From: Humulus lupulus
Lineage: Eukaryota > Streptophyta > Magnoliopsida > Rosales > Cannabaceae
Reading direction: 5' to 3'
Length of the DNA stretch: 64,000 nt
NCBI RefSeq assembly: GCF_963169125.1
Contig: NC_084801.1
Coordinates: 113,983,061 to 114,047,060 of the forward strand
In this document: one piece after another, positions 46,942 through 56,818 of the stretch
Position numbering within the stretch: position 1 is the first letter of the stretch
How the letters are laid out: the number at the start of each line of letters is the position of its first letter
Program-made: the position numbers and the translations under genes
The notes under the pieces: model-generated
Database searches by the model: none
What the model saw: the letters and a program-made list of their open reading frames with translations, nothing else
Told to the model about the DNA's origin: nothing

Positions 46942-49583
46942 TTAAGAGGCATTGGGAGTAGGAGGGTCCTTAGCAGCATTCTGGGTGACAGCATCCTTAG
47001 CAGCCCCTTCTTCCTCTACGCTAGCGATGCTTGGGGAAGCAGGGATCCTCGCTCTTGCCTCCTCTTCAGCCAGTTGGGTAGTGCAGCGAGCCAGCTCGGC
47101 AGCCCTGACATCCTCTGAAAGATAGCTGAAGTCGGCTCCCTGATTGTGTTTCCAGAAGTTGTAGAAACATCGGAGCGTCGTCCTCTTATACCTTTCTAGA
47201 TTTTTGGAATTGTCGAGCTCCAGCTGCTTTACTTTGCCCTCAAGAGTGGCGATGGCCTCGTCTTTGGGCTTAAGCACCTCTTCCAATCTCCTGACTTCGC
47301 GAAGATGGGTTCGGCTGGCATCTTGATACTCCTGCCTCGACTGTACCGCAGCCGCCTTTGTAGCTTCAGCCTCCGACGACTTGGTCACCGCAGCATCCCT
47401 TTGTTGAACTATCGCCTCCAACTCCTTAGTATGCCTGGCCTCTGCAGCCGAAAGATCCTCAGCTGCTTTCACCTGATACCTCTCAATTGCCTTTACCCTA
47501 GCCTGCTCGATGGTGGCTTGGGTACGGGTGCGAGCAGTGGTGGCAAACAGCAAAGCCTGAGGACAGAGGATAAAAGTTAGAACCTGTGGCAAGGACTAAA
47601 AGACTGAAGCCAAAAAGATTAAAGAAGTACTTACGCTAGCTATTTCATTCAAGGTCCTGTTCAGGATTAGGTCGACCGTCATATTTTCTGCCTCAACCAT
47701 TGCATCCTTGACACGGTCGTTTTTCCCGATGTACGCAATGCGGTATTTGGCTGCTCGTATGGCACGGCTCGAGAGTTTGGCCCCAAGAGTTTCCTCCCGT
47801 TTGTCTTGTTCCCTTCTGGGCGCAGCCGGAGGAGGGTTCATTGGAGCAGGGGGAGTCTCCTTCTCAGCAGGGGCCAGAGGATGGGCAGAAGTTTGCCCAG
47901 CAGACACGTCTCTAGGAGGGTCTTCTGTTCGACTCTTTTTTGCAGGACCCTGGCTCGTCTCGCCAGTTTGTCTCCGTGACGACTTCCTCCTAAGCTGAGG
48001 AACTTCCTCTTCCTCCTCAGCCTGGTATAAGTCGAAGACATTGGGAGTGGCCATATCTGCACACAAGTAAAAACATGCAAAGGGTAAAGATAAATGCAGA
48101 TGAAGACTCTCTATCAAAACGAAAAAGAAGGTCACAAAGTTAGTACCCGAGCTACAACTACTGGTCGGTATACTATTGACTCTATTAGTCACACACTCAT
48201 TATCTGGCATGAAGAAGTCTGGCCCTAAATTTGGAGTATATGTAAAGTTTCCCTCCCCATCAAACAAATGACAGGGAATTGGCAAGCTACTTAAAAGCAA
48301 AATAACTTTACCATTTTCATCAGAGGATTCCCCAGGTCCACAACTGGCTCTTTGGCCTTTTGTTTCCCCTTACCTTGGGGAGCAGAAGGCCTTTCTGCGG
48401 AAGGATTGCCCGTGGGCTCCCTGATTGTAACCCCCGTTGGCCTCCTTCGAGGAGAGGACGCGAGAGGTTGCTGCTCAGGAACCCCCTCGGCAGTGGCATC
48501 GTCTACCACAGACCCTCTTGTTTCATGGCGAGGAGCCAGGAGGCCAAACAGCCTCAAGTTTTCATCGGTAACCAAGGACTTGACGCTTTTTTCTGCGTCT
48601 GTCATCCTGGCCAGTCTATTGGACCTCAACACCATGTCTGGTGTTGGGGTCGGACGTAACCATGGGCCTGAAAGACAAAGTGCAGTTTGAGAAAAATGAA
48701 AGGAAACTCCTTGATTAAAAGTATCGACCAGTCAAAGACGGTACTTACCTCCTCGAGCGAAGGCCAGGTTATTGCTGGTTATGTCCTGAGTAAGGAAGTA
48801 CTCCTTACTATACTGCCCCACGTTAGATATGTGCGTAGTGTCACTCAGGAATGCCCGGTTTGTCTCCTGGTGACAGAAGTGGAAGAAACCCGTTCCATAT
48901 TGTTGCGGGTTGGATTTTAGGTCGAAAAGATAATTGACCTCGTGGGGAGTAGGTTCTGGCCATTTTTTAAGTTTGTACAAGATATAGAGTGCAGCCAGGA
49001 TTCTTTATCCGTTTGGAGTAATTTGAAAGGGGGCGACATCGAAATAATTAGCCACCCCCTGATAAAAAGGATGTAGAGGGAGGAAAGCCCCCGCCTCTAT
49101 GTGATACTGAGACCAGGCGCTGTATATACCTCCGGGAAGGTTAGCCCTTTGGTCTGTGGCAGGAAGTTTGATGGTGACCCCTGTGAGGGGATACTTCCTA
49201 AAATAATTAGCAACCATCTAAAGGGTCACCACGCTGGTCGGGGAAATATACCACTCGACATCAGGCAAATTCTGATGCCGAGGGCGGGCTCTAACTTGGA
49301 TGTTAGGGTCAGGAACAGGATTGTCTCGACCGCTGGTCGAGGGAGCCCTAGCCTGCGAATTAGGCTGGGTAGGAAGGTTTGGACTGTTTTCAGACTCAGG
49401 TCTTTTCTTGCCTACGGATTTGGAACGGGCCATTTGAGGAGGAGAAGGACGAGGTCTGGTAGAGGATCATGAGAAGGGAATCTCGTGGACTCGGTCGACC
49501 GGTTGTTCTTCGCCTTCGAGCAACTGGGCGAGAAGATCGTCGTCGATGGGCCGTTCACCTCCCCACAAATTTGGCATCAATGT
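46942..49583 (-). pseudogene. Tat-B antisense gene, multi-exon (putative gypsy-type transposon domain protein)
   Basis: The minus-strand gene opposite to gag-pol starts at ATG 49577 (MPNLWGGERPIDDD), 6 bp after an acceptor (TTTGCAG/ACATTG). Exons: 49583-48749, 48667-48147 (frame change near 48300), 48056-47635, 47556-46942. Every intron is 78-90 bp with GT-AG ends, three with GTAAGT or GTACTA donors. The domain HIEAGAFLPLHPFYQGVANY with PHEVNYLFDLKSNP aligns with Tat-A's antisense protein and resembles the 'putative gypsy type transposon' family. The last exon is a 200-residue coiled coil (many alanine, glutamate and lysine). Stops at about 49471, 49218 and 49010 break exon 1, so this copy is probably dead. 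Function unknown. Confidence 0.8.
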
Positions 49584-50008
49584 CTGCAAACAGAAGAATG
49601 GGGAGGTGAGGATAAAGAATTTTTAAAGGCTTTTTAGAATAACGCTGGTCGAGTATAAAAGCCAAGCTTTTATACAACAGCATTCTAACAAAAAGCTAAG
49701 TTTTCCGCACGAACAGTTTGAAAGACGGATCAAAGGGTGAAAGTAAAAAGTTTTTCAAGAAAGCTTTTTTCAACTCCCCTTAGGGCGGGAAAAATCTATT
49801 TTCCAACTAGCCTAAAGATCGAATTTTTACTTCGATTTTACGTCCTAAAAGTATGATCCTGATTATTAAACTAACTCGTGACCCTTTTTTTTTGCCTACA
49901 AAACATTCCACTCACAAGCGTCTCAAACCAGAAATAGATGAACTCAAACAGTCAACATATAGAGGCATGCATCATGAAAATTTGAAGCATGAGAAGTCGA
50001 AAACTTAC

Positions 50009-50150
50009 CAAGAAAATGATCGTGGAGATGGAAAAAGGGTCTTCGGAGATCAAGGAACTCTCGAGCTGAGTCTTGAAAATGCATAAGAACGGTCTTTGGA
50101 GAAGTTTAAAACTCTGGTTTTTAGGGTTTCTTGTGAAGACAATGGCGTGC
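50009..50150 (-). other. Probable untranslated first exon of the Tat-B antisense gene
   Basis: Between a TATA box (50179-50186) and a donor site (TTTTCTTG/GTAAGT, exon end 50009), with the first acceptor at 49584. A matching donor layout exists at 58094 in the third Tat fragment. Confidence 0.45.
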
Positions 50151-50178
50151 GTAAAAAGAAAAGGAAGATTTCGAAGGT

Positions 50179-50186
50179 ATTATATA
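50179..50186 (-). promoter_or_regulatory. TATA-like box of the Tat-B antisense gene
   Basis: TATATAAT on the minus strand, about 600 bp before the antisense start codon and separate from the LTR promoter. Confidence 0.45.
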
Positions 50187-50404
50187 AGTTTGTCTGTGGC
50201 ATTAAAAAGGTGTAATCATCAATTTCCCTTTTTCGAAATATGGTGAAGCAGAATGGCCGTCGAATTATTACTGGGGAACCGAAAGGTCATGATTAGACAG
50301 AAGTAGGTCACTTTTTCCAAGAACACACGAAGGGTTCTGACACGAAAGGCGGGGTTACTGAAGAGTCGTTCGCTCAAAAGTTTATTTATTGCTCGTGATA
50401 AATA

Positions 50405-50419
50405 AACTTGGGGGGAAAA
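50405..50419 (+). promoter_or_regulatory. Polypurine tract of Tat-B
   Basis: AACTTGGGGGGAAAA directly before the 3' LTR. Confidence 0.85.
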
Positions 50420-51012
50420 TGTTATCCAAAAAATTAGCATTGATGACGTGGCAAGTGATCCCTGGACACGTGGCTGACACCTGGAAGAGCTCTGCTAGGG
50501 TATCGACCAGACGACGCATTAGAAGCAGTAAGCAACCCAATTTTACCTACGACCAGTCTGGTCGATGCTTCTGCATACAAAGCAACATTACTGAGAAGAT
50601 CTTTGTAAATCCCGAATTTAACTCACACAATCTCCTGAGTATCCGATTATTCAGGAAAGAATATCTGTAACAATCTTTTGTAATCCCCCTTGAGCCTATA
50701 AATAGCAAAAGATAGCTCAAGGAAGGGACTTTTGGCTTTTGAATCATTTGAGACTAGAGTAATTCTCCTAGTGATATTGTATTGTTCTTCAGAGGTTAGT
50801 GAAACTCATTGAACCCTTATTCTTTGATCACTCCTTTGATTCTTATATCAATAACAATCTAAGTGGACGTAGGTTATTACCAGATCCTGGGGCCGAACCA
50901 CTATAAAAACATCGTGTTGTTATTCCTTTTTGTCATTGCGTTCTTCTCTACACATTCATTCATATCAAGCATATTCTGACTCCATGTCAGTTGACCAAAA
51001 TCTGGGTCAACA
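50420..51012 (+). repeat. 3' LTR of Tat-B
   Basis: 593 bp, TGTTATCC...GTCAACA. TATA box TATAAATAG at 50697-50705. About 12 differences from the 5' LTR. Confidence 0.94.
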
Positions 51013-51017
51013 AGGTC

Positions 51018-51251
51018 TATAAATAGCCTAGTATTTTTCATTTGTAGACATGCACAATCTTGTATTGAGAATACTCTGTTGAATTGCTCTAAGAAAGCTT
51101 TGAAAGGGTATTACGAATCAATAATATTGACTCGTGGACTAGGAAAATTTTAACTGCTGAACCACGTAAAAATCCTACTGTTCTTTTCTTCTTTTCTGAA
51201 TCTTTGTGTAGTGCTCTTCAAATTTAAGTTGACGAAAAAACAGCGTCAACA
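51018..51251 (+). repeat. 3' LTR of Tat-A, second part
   Basis: It continues the LTR broken at 27660, from TATAAATAG (51018) to GCGTCAACA (51251). The next five bases, ATAAC, are the Tat-A target duplication. Confidence 0.93.
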
Positions 51252-52980
51252 ATAACGAATATCCACTTCTTTTTGGAGCACCATATCTCTCACGAAGTGC
51301 ACATCTATTTCAATGTGCTTAGTTTAAGCATGATAAATAGGATTGGCAGCTAACGAGGTAGTCCCAATGTTGTCACACCAAATCACAGGAGGCTGTTGTA
51401 ATGTTATGTGCATTTCTCTCAACAAGGCTCTAAGCCAGGACACTTTAACTGCTGCATTTTCCAAAGCTCGGTACTCAGACTCGGTGCTTGATCGTGCAAT
51501 AACATGCTGCTTTTTTTTAGCTCCAAGACACTAAAAAGGAGCCCAAAAACATGCAGTAAGCTCCTGTTGACTTGCGGTCGTCTGGACAGCTTGCCCAATC
51601 GGCATCTGTAAAGCCCTGTAGCATGAGTGTCTAAGTGGAACTAGGTCTGAAGCTAATACCATATGTTATGGTATGTTTGAGATACCTTAGGACCCTTTTA
51701 CACGCCTGCCAATGAGTCACATTAGGTGCTTGCAAAAATTGACTCAGCTTAGACACAATGTAAGCTATATCCAGACGAGTAATAGTCAAGTACTGCAAGG
51801 CTTCAATGGTACTCCGATACACTGCTAGTTCCTTCAATAATTCCCCTCACTCCGAGACAGGGTCTATCTTGGAGTCGTTGTAGTAGAGCACCCTTTGGCA
51901 CCAGTCATTTTGACTCAGTTGCGGAGATCAGAAACGTACTTCAGTTGCTTCAATGAAAGTCTGCCATTTAAGTCATCCACTAGCTTCTGAATCAAAGCAG
52001 AGCTTGTTTTTGTAACTAGGAGATCATCAACATAAATTCACAAGTACAAGAGCTGAGATTGATGGTGATAGATGAAGAGGGAGACATCAGACTTTGAATT
52101 TATGAAACCCCATGCTAACAGTGATTACCGCAGCCTATCAAACCAAGCACACGACACTTGTTTAAGCCCATATAGTGCTTTTGTTCAATTTGCAAACATA
52201 GTGAGGGTGTGTAGCACTAATGAAACCTTGAGATTGATACATGTAGATTGTTTCTTTTAAAAAAACCATCGAGAAATGTGTTATTGACATCAAGTTGCTT
52301 GATATCCCAGCCAAAGTGAACTGCAGCTGTAAGAACAATTCGAATAGTGGCTGGTTTGATTACTGGACTATACGTCTCATAAAATTCCACCCCTGGAGTT
52401 TGATGAATCCCTTTGGCAACTTAATGAACCTTGTGCTTTTGAATAGTGCCATCCGAATTGAATTTGGTTTTGAAAACCCATTTATTACCAACAGGCACTA
52501 AGTTTGATTTGTCATGAGAGCATCATACTCAGTTTGCATAGCTTGCAACCAAATGGGACCCTGAATAGCTTCTTGGACTGAGTGTGGCTCAATTGGACCA
52601 GGTTCCACACTGAGAGGGTGCTTAGTAGTCATAAAGGTCTTTGGTTTGGCAATGCCAGTTTGGATTTTGGTTTGCATTTGGTGAGTAGAGGTTGTAGCAG
52701 GTCGATAATGCAGAGGAAAAGCTGTAGAAATAGAGGCAGTAGGCATCACGACATTTTTACTACTGTTAGTCTCTTGTTGGACCTCTAGATGTTGTTCAGA
52801 AGTTGTTGTGTCAACATGAATAGAGCTTGTAGAAGCTAATAATTATTTAGTAGCATCACAGATAGAAGAAGTAGAGGTTGTCCTTGGTTGTGGTGGAGTT
52901 ACTTCTAGTCCAGCTGAGATAGATTGTACACTAGTTGGTGGTCTGGTAGCTGATCATTTTTTTTTGAGTGGTGAATTTTA
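51252..52980 (-). pseudogene. Copia-P reverse transcriptase and RNase H
   Basis: Read on the minus strand from about 52750 to 51252. The linker and RT start are at 52750-52500 (HSVQEAIQGPIWLQAMQTEY), with degraded RT fingers and palm at 52500-51840. The end of RT follows (YRSTIEALQYLTITRLDIAY and HWQACKRVLRYLKHTITYG, 51631-51837). RNase H runs to HIEIDVHFVRDMV and DIRY at the Tat-A border. Many stops and frameshifts. The region 52750-52980 is a degraded linker between integrase and RT. Confidence 0.85.
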
Positions 52981-54262
52981 TGGTAGGATTGGTAGGTGTA
53001 TTATATGGCTTAGCTTAAGAATGAGTGGAGGGAAATAACAAGCTATAAGGAAAGGTGTTTTCATCAAAAACAAAATTTTTTGTGATATAGACACAACCAA
53101 ATGGATGCAAGCACTTATACCCCTTATGATCATTGACATAACCAATAAACAAGCAAAGGGAAGACCGAAAATCTAACTTATATCTATTATTTGGTCTAAG
53201 GTGTGGATAACTAGCTGTGGCAAACACTTTAAGAAACCTATAGTTAGGTTGTCTCTTGAACAGTTTAGAAAAGGGACAGTGACCCTTGAGAACCGGTGTA
53301 GGTAGTCTATTGATAACATAGATTGCTGCTTGGAAAGCTTCCCACCAAAAGTTTAATGGCATAGAATCTTGTGCCAACAAAGTTAGGCTTGCCTCCACAA
53401 TATGTCTATGCTTTCTCTTCACTCTACCATTTTATTGGTGTATACAAGGGCACGATTTTCTAAACTGAATACCATGGTCAGCTAAGAAATATGTAAAAGG
53501 TCAAAACTCACCCCCCCAGTCACTTTGGAATGCTCTAATGGGGACACCAAAAAAAATTTCCACACGCAGCTTAAAGACTTTAAACATGGATAAAGCTTCA
53601 GGCTTGGTTGTAAGGGAATAAATACATGTATATCTTGAACAGTCATCTAAAAATTACACATAATATTTAAAACCCTCATTGGAAGGAGTGGGGGATGGAC
53701 CTTAAAAGTCAGAATATACCAACTGTAAAGGTTGGGTGCTATTATTTTGGGATAAAGGAAATGGAAATACATGGCTTTTGCCTAATTGACAAGAGGAGCA
53801 TAATTCACTATTATTGACTTTATTAGTGATACATCCACTCAACTGAGAAGACAATAGACTCAAAACCTTAGCACTAGGATGGCCTAGGCGTCTATGCCAA
53901 GTAGTAGAGTTGGTTTTGACAGATGTAAAATATATTGAACTGTGTTTGTTACAATTGGTTTTGACTTGGTTGGAAACATGTGAACAAGCTGAATACAAAT
54001 GTCTATGATACAAAGACTTGGTTTGGGACTTTACTGGTTGACTTGGTTGGAAACATGTGAACAAGCTGAATACAAATGTTTGTGATACAAAACTTGGTTT
54101 CGGACTTTACTCGTTGGTAGAGTTTGTACAATCCATCTTCAAGCTTTCCTTCCAGAAGTAGAGTTCATGTTGTTCGATCCTTCACATAACAATTTGTGGA
54201 GTGAAATTCCACAAAAACATTATTGTCAGACGTGAGTTTGCACAGGTGCCTCCTCCTGATTG
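52981..54262 (-). pseudogene. Copia-P protease remnant, GAG-pre-integrase and integrase
   Basis: The GAG-pre-integrase/zinc segment is at 53702-54064 (TWHRRLGHPSAKVLSLLSS, CSSCQLGKSHVFPF). The integrase core is degraded at 53440-53700. The C-terminal part is at 53015-53422 (KHRHIVEASLTLLAQDSMP, FWWEAFQAAIYVINRLPTP, LCLFIGYVNDHKGYKCLHP). A 77-bp tandem duplication (53963-54116) disturbs the region before the GAG-pre-integrase domain. Confidence 0.85.
53963..54116. repeat. 77-bp tandem duplication in Copia-P
   Basis: Two adjacent copies, both beginning gacttggttggaaacatgtg (53963 and 54040), with a few differences. 77 is not a multiple of three, so the duplication shifts the frame. Confidence 0.85.
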
Positions 54263-55124
54263 TCATCTTCGCTGTGATACCAGTAAACCACAGCAGTGTG
54301 ACCTGCCTTGGAGCATATTTGATAGATCAACTTCGAGTTTCCTGAAGTAGATCCTCGACCACGGTTGGGAAAGCGATCGCCATAGCCTCATCCAAAACCA
54401 CGATCTTTGTTGTTGTTGAAGCCTCCTCTGGATCGTCGATTCATCTGAGCAAGATTGGCAGTGTGATTGGTGATCTGCAAAGTTTGAGCAGCAGACCAAA
54501 TTTACAGTCGGGTTTCCTGACTTAGCAGAAGAGACTGAACCTCTTGGAGGTTAAATGCTCCAGTAGTTTGGGTGAGTATGCTGGATATAGTAGCATAATA
54601 CTCTATAGGTAATCCTTGGAGAAGATGCATAATGAGATCATCTTCAGAGACGTTGTGGCCAGCAAGAGCAAGAGTGTCAGAGACACTTTCCATTTGAGTA
54701 ACGTATTCCGAAATTGTCATCGCGCCTTTCTTAAATGTTTGAATATGAGTTTTCAGCTGCATTATGTGCATCTTGGATCGAGAGGAGAACAATCGTTCCA
54801 GTGCCAACTAGATCGCATTGCTCGACTATCATCGTGCCACTTGTGACAGGATCGCAGGAGACAAAGATGAACGGAGCCAGCTTAGTAGCAATTGGTCTTC
54901 TCAGATCCACAATGAATACTCCGGATTCTCGATCGTCTGCATTTGGCCTTTCTCATCTGTGATCTTGACAGTCTTGACTGGTGGTGGCTTGATTCCGAAG
55001 ATGTATCCTTCTAGATCATATCCATGGATCGTCAGAACAACTTGAGAGCGCCACACAATGTAGTTGGTTCGATCGAGTTTGATGGAGATCACAGAGCTCA
55101 GAGAAGAAGTAAAGGGCGAATTCA
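54263..55124 (-). pseudogene. Copia-P gag, main part
   Basis: From the CACTA-2 border downward: VNSPFTSSLSSVISIKLDR, TNYIVWRSQVVLTIHGYDL (55100-54990), then LERLFSSRSKMHIMQLKTHI and SEYVTQMESVSDTLALAG (54502-54807), the copia gag (UBN2) signature. The zinc knuckle near 54290-54325 reads YQICSKAGHTAVVY, so the first and last cysteines are tyrosine, consistent with G-to-A mutation. The N-terminus continues at 62190-62118 beyond CACTA-2. Confidence 0.88.
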
Positions 55125-55159
55125 CACTTCTACAATCTGGACATCAAACATCAATCATG

Positions 55160-55430
55160 GTAGGTCGAATCTGCATAAACTGACTTAACATATGTTCATA
55201 AGTCAGTACTCAGGGAACCGACCTATCATGTTAGTCAAAGAGAAGCACGGCAGGTTGGTTTTTAAGGAACTAACATACCATGCATACAAGGTAGGTCGTT
55301 TCCCCGCAAACCGATCTACCATGCTTGTCAAAGACATGCTAGGTTGGTGTACATAGAACCGACCTTCCATGTGAGTCAAAGATAAGCATGGTAGATCGGT
55401 ATACATAGAACCAACCTACCAAGCTATTTA
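55160..55430. repeat. Left subterminal hairpin array of CACTA-2
   Basis: About six to eight copies of CATGGTAGGTCGGTT or its inverse, spaced 30-40 bp, mostly as facing pairs that could fold into hairpins. Confidence 0.85.
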
Positions 55431-55680
55431 CTTTATAGTATTTTTTAAAGTATATTAATTATTTATTATTACCTTATCAATAGTTTTAAAAAAATAATAC
55501 ATTGTAATTTGTTTAAGTTTAATAAATATATGAATAAAAATAAGTTTAATATATATATTATGTTTATATCTAATTAAAAGAAAAAATTAAATAAAATGTA
55601 TATAATATTATTTACAATTCGAAAAAAAAAACTTAAGAAAAATTAATTAGACTTATATTTTATATTAACTTTATAAATGA

Positions 55681-56818
55681 CATGGTAGGTTGGTTAGTCG
55701 GTTCTAACCGACCTATCGTGCAACTTAGTAGGTCGGTTTTATAAACAGGCCTACCATGTTATTTTCTTGATATGTTTTTTTTTTAAATATACTAATTATT
55801 ATTTATTAATTACCTTGTATTGTATTATTTTAAAAAATATAATATTATATTGAAATCCTTTCAAAAAAAATATAATACATTGAAGTTTTTTTATGTTTAA
55901 TAACTATATGAATAAAAATAAGTTTAAAAAATATATATTTTATGTTTATATTTAACAAAAATGAAAAGAATTTAATAAAATGTATATAATATTTACAATT
56001 CGAATAATAAAAAAACTTAAGAAAAATTAATAAGATCTATATTTCAACATTAATTTTCTAAATGACATGGTAGGTCGGTTGTAGAACAGACCTATTATGC
56101 AACTTAGTAGGTAAGTTGTAGAACCGACCTACCATGCTACTTAGTAGGTCAGTTTATAAAACCGACCTACCATGCTACTTAGTAGGTCAGTTTATAAAAC
56201 CGATCTATCATGTTATTTTCTTGATATGTTTTTTTTAAAGTATACTAATTATATTATTTATTAATTACCTTATATTGTATTTTCTTAAAATATAATATTA
56301 CATTGTAATCCTTTCAAAAAAAATAATACATTGTAATTTTTTAAAGTTTAATAAATATATGAATAAAAATAAGCTTAAAATATATATTATGTTTATATTT
56401 AATAAAAATGAGAAGAAATTAATAAAATGTATATCATATTATTTACAATTTGGAAAAAAACTTAAGAAAAATTAATTAGATTTATATTTCAATATTAATT
56501 TTCTAAATGACATGGTAGGTCCGTTGTAGAACCGACCTACCATGCTACTTAGCAGGTCATTTTTATAAACCGACCTACCATACTATTTTCTTGATATGTT
56601 TTTTTTAAGTACATTAATTATTATTTATTAATTACCTTGTGTTGTTTTTTAAAAAATATAATATTACATTGTAATCCTTTAAAAAAAATACATTGTAATT
56701 TTTTTAAGTTTAAAAAATATATATTTTATGTTTATAGTTAATAAAAATAAAAAGAATTTAATAAAATGTATATAATATTTACAATTCGAATGATAAAAAA
56801 AACTTAAGAAAAACTAAT
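55681..56818. repeat. 385-445-bp tandem units of CACTA-2, left block
   Basis: Units start with catggtaggt at 55681, 56066 and 56511. Each has a GC-richer hairpin cluster (GGTCGGTT...AACCGACC) followed by about 300 bp of very AT-rich filler with the same order of phrases (aattaccttgtattg, cttaagaaaaattaat). The block is interrupted at 56818 by a Tat fragment and resumes at 58561. Confidence 0.85.

Larger units (their letters stand above)
27661..51012 (+). mobile_element. Tat-B: Tat-lineage gypsy element inserted in the Tat-A 3' LTR, itself carrying Athila-D
   Basis: LTRs of 593 bp (27661-28253, 50420-51012) with TGTTATCC...GTCAACA ends. The target duplication AGGTC is at 27656-27660 and 51013-51017. 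The internal order is primer site, gag-pol (28302-34147 and 45874-46251), antisense gene (49583-46942), polypurine tract. Without Athila-D it is about 11.6 kb. I count about 12 differences between the LTRs (near 2%), so it is a fairly young insertion although gag and pol already carry many stops. Confidence 0.93.
6116..51251 (+). mobile_element. Tat-A: Ty3/gypsy Tat-lineage element, interrupted by Tekay-C and Tat-B
   Basis: A 5' LTR (6116-6759), primer site, degenerate gag-pol on the plus strand (6830-12808), an antisense gene (13690-16698), a polypurine tract (GAGGGGGCAAAA, 27127-27138) and a 3' LTR (27139-27660 plus 51018-51251). The 5-bp target duplication ATAAC is at 6111-6115 and 51252-51256. 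A second RNase H domain and the antisense gene place it in the Tat lineage. Without Tekay-C and Tat-B it would be about 12.3 kb. The LTRs differ by roughly 8-10% where I compared them, plus indels, so it is old. Confidence 0.9.

Noticed and set aside
47708..48690. Plus-strand ORFs at 47708-47998 and 48352-48690
   Set aside because: Complement of the Tat-B antisense exons, no recognisable product.
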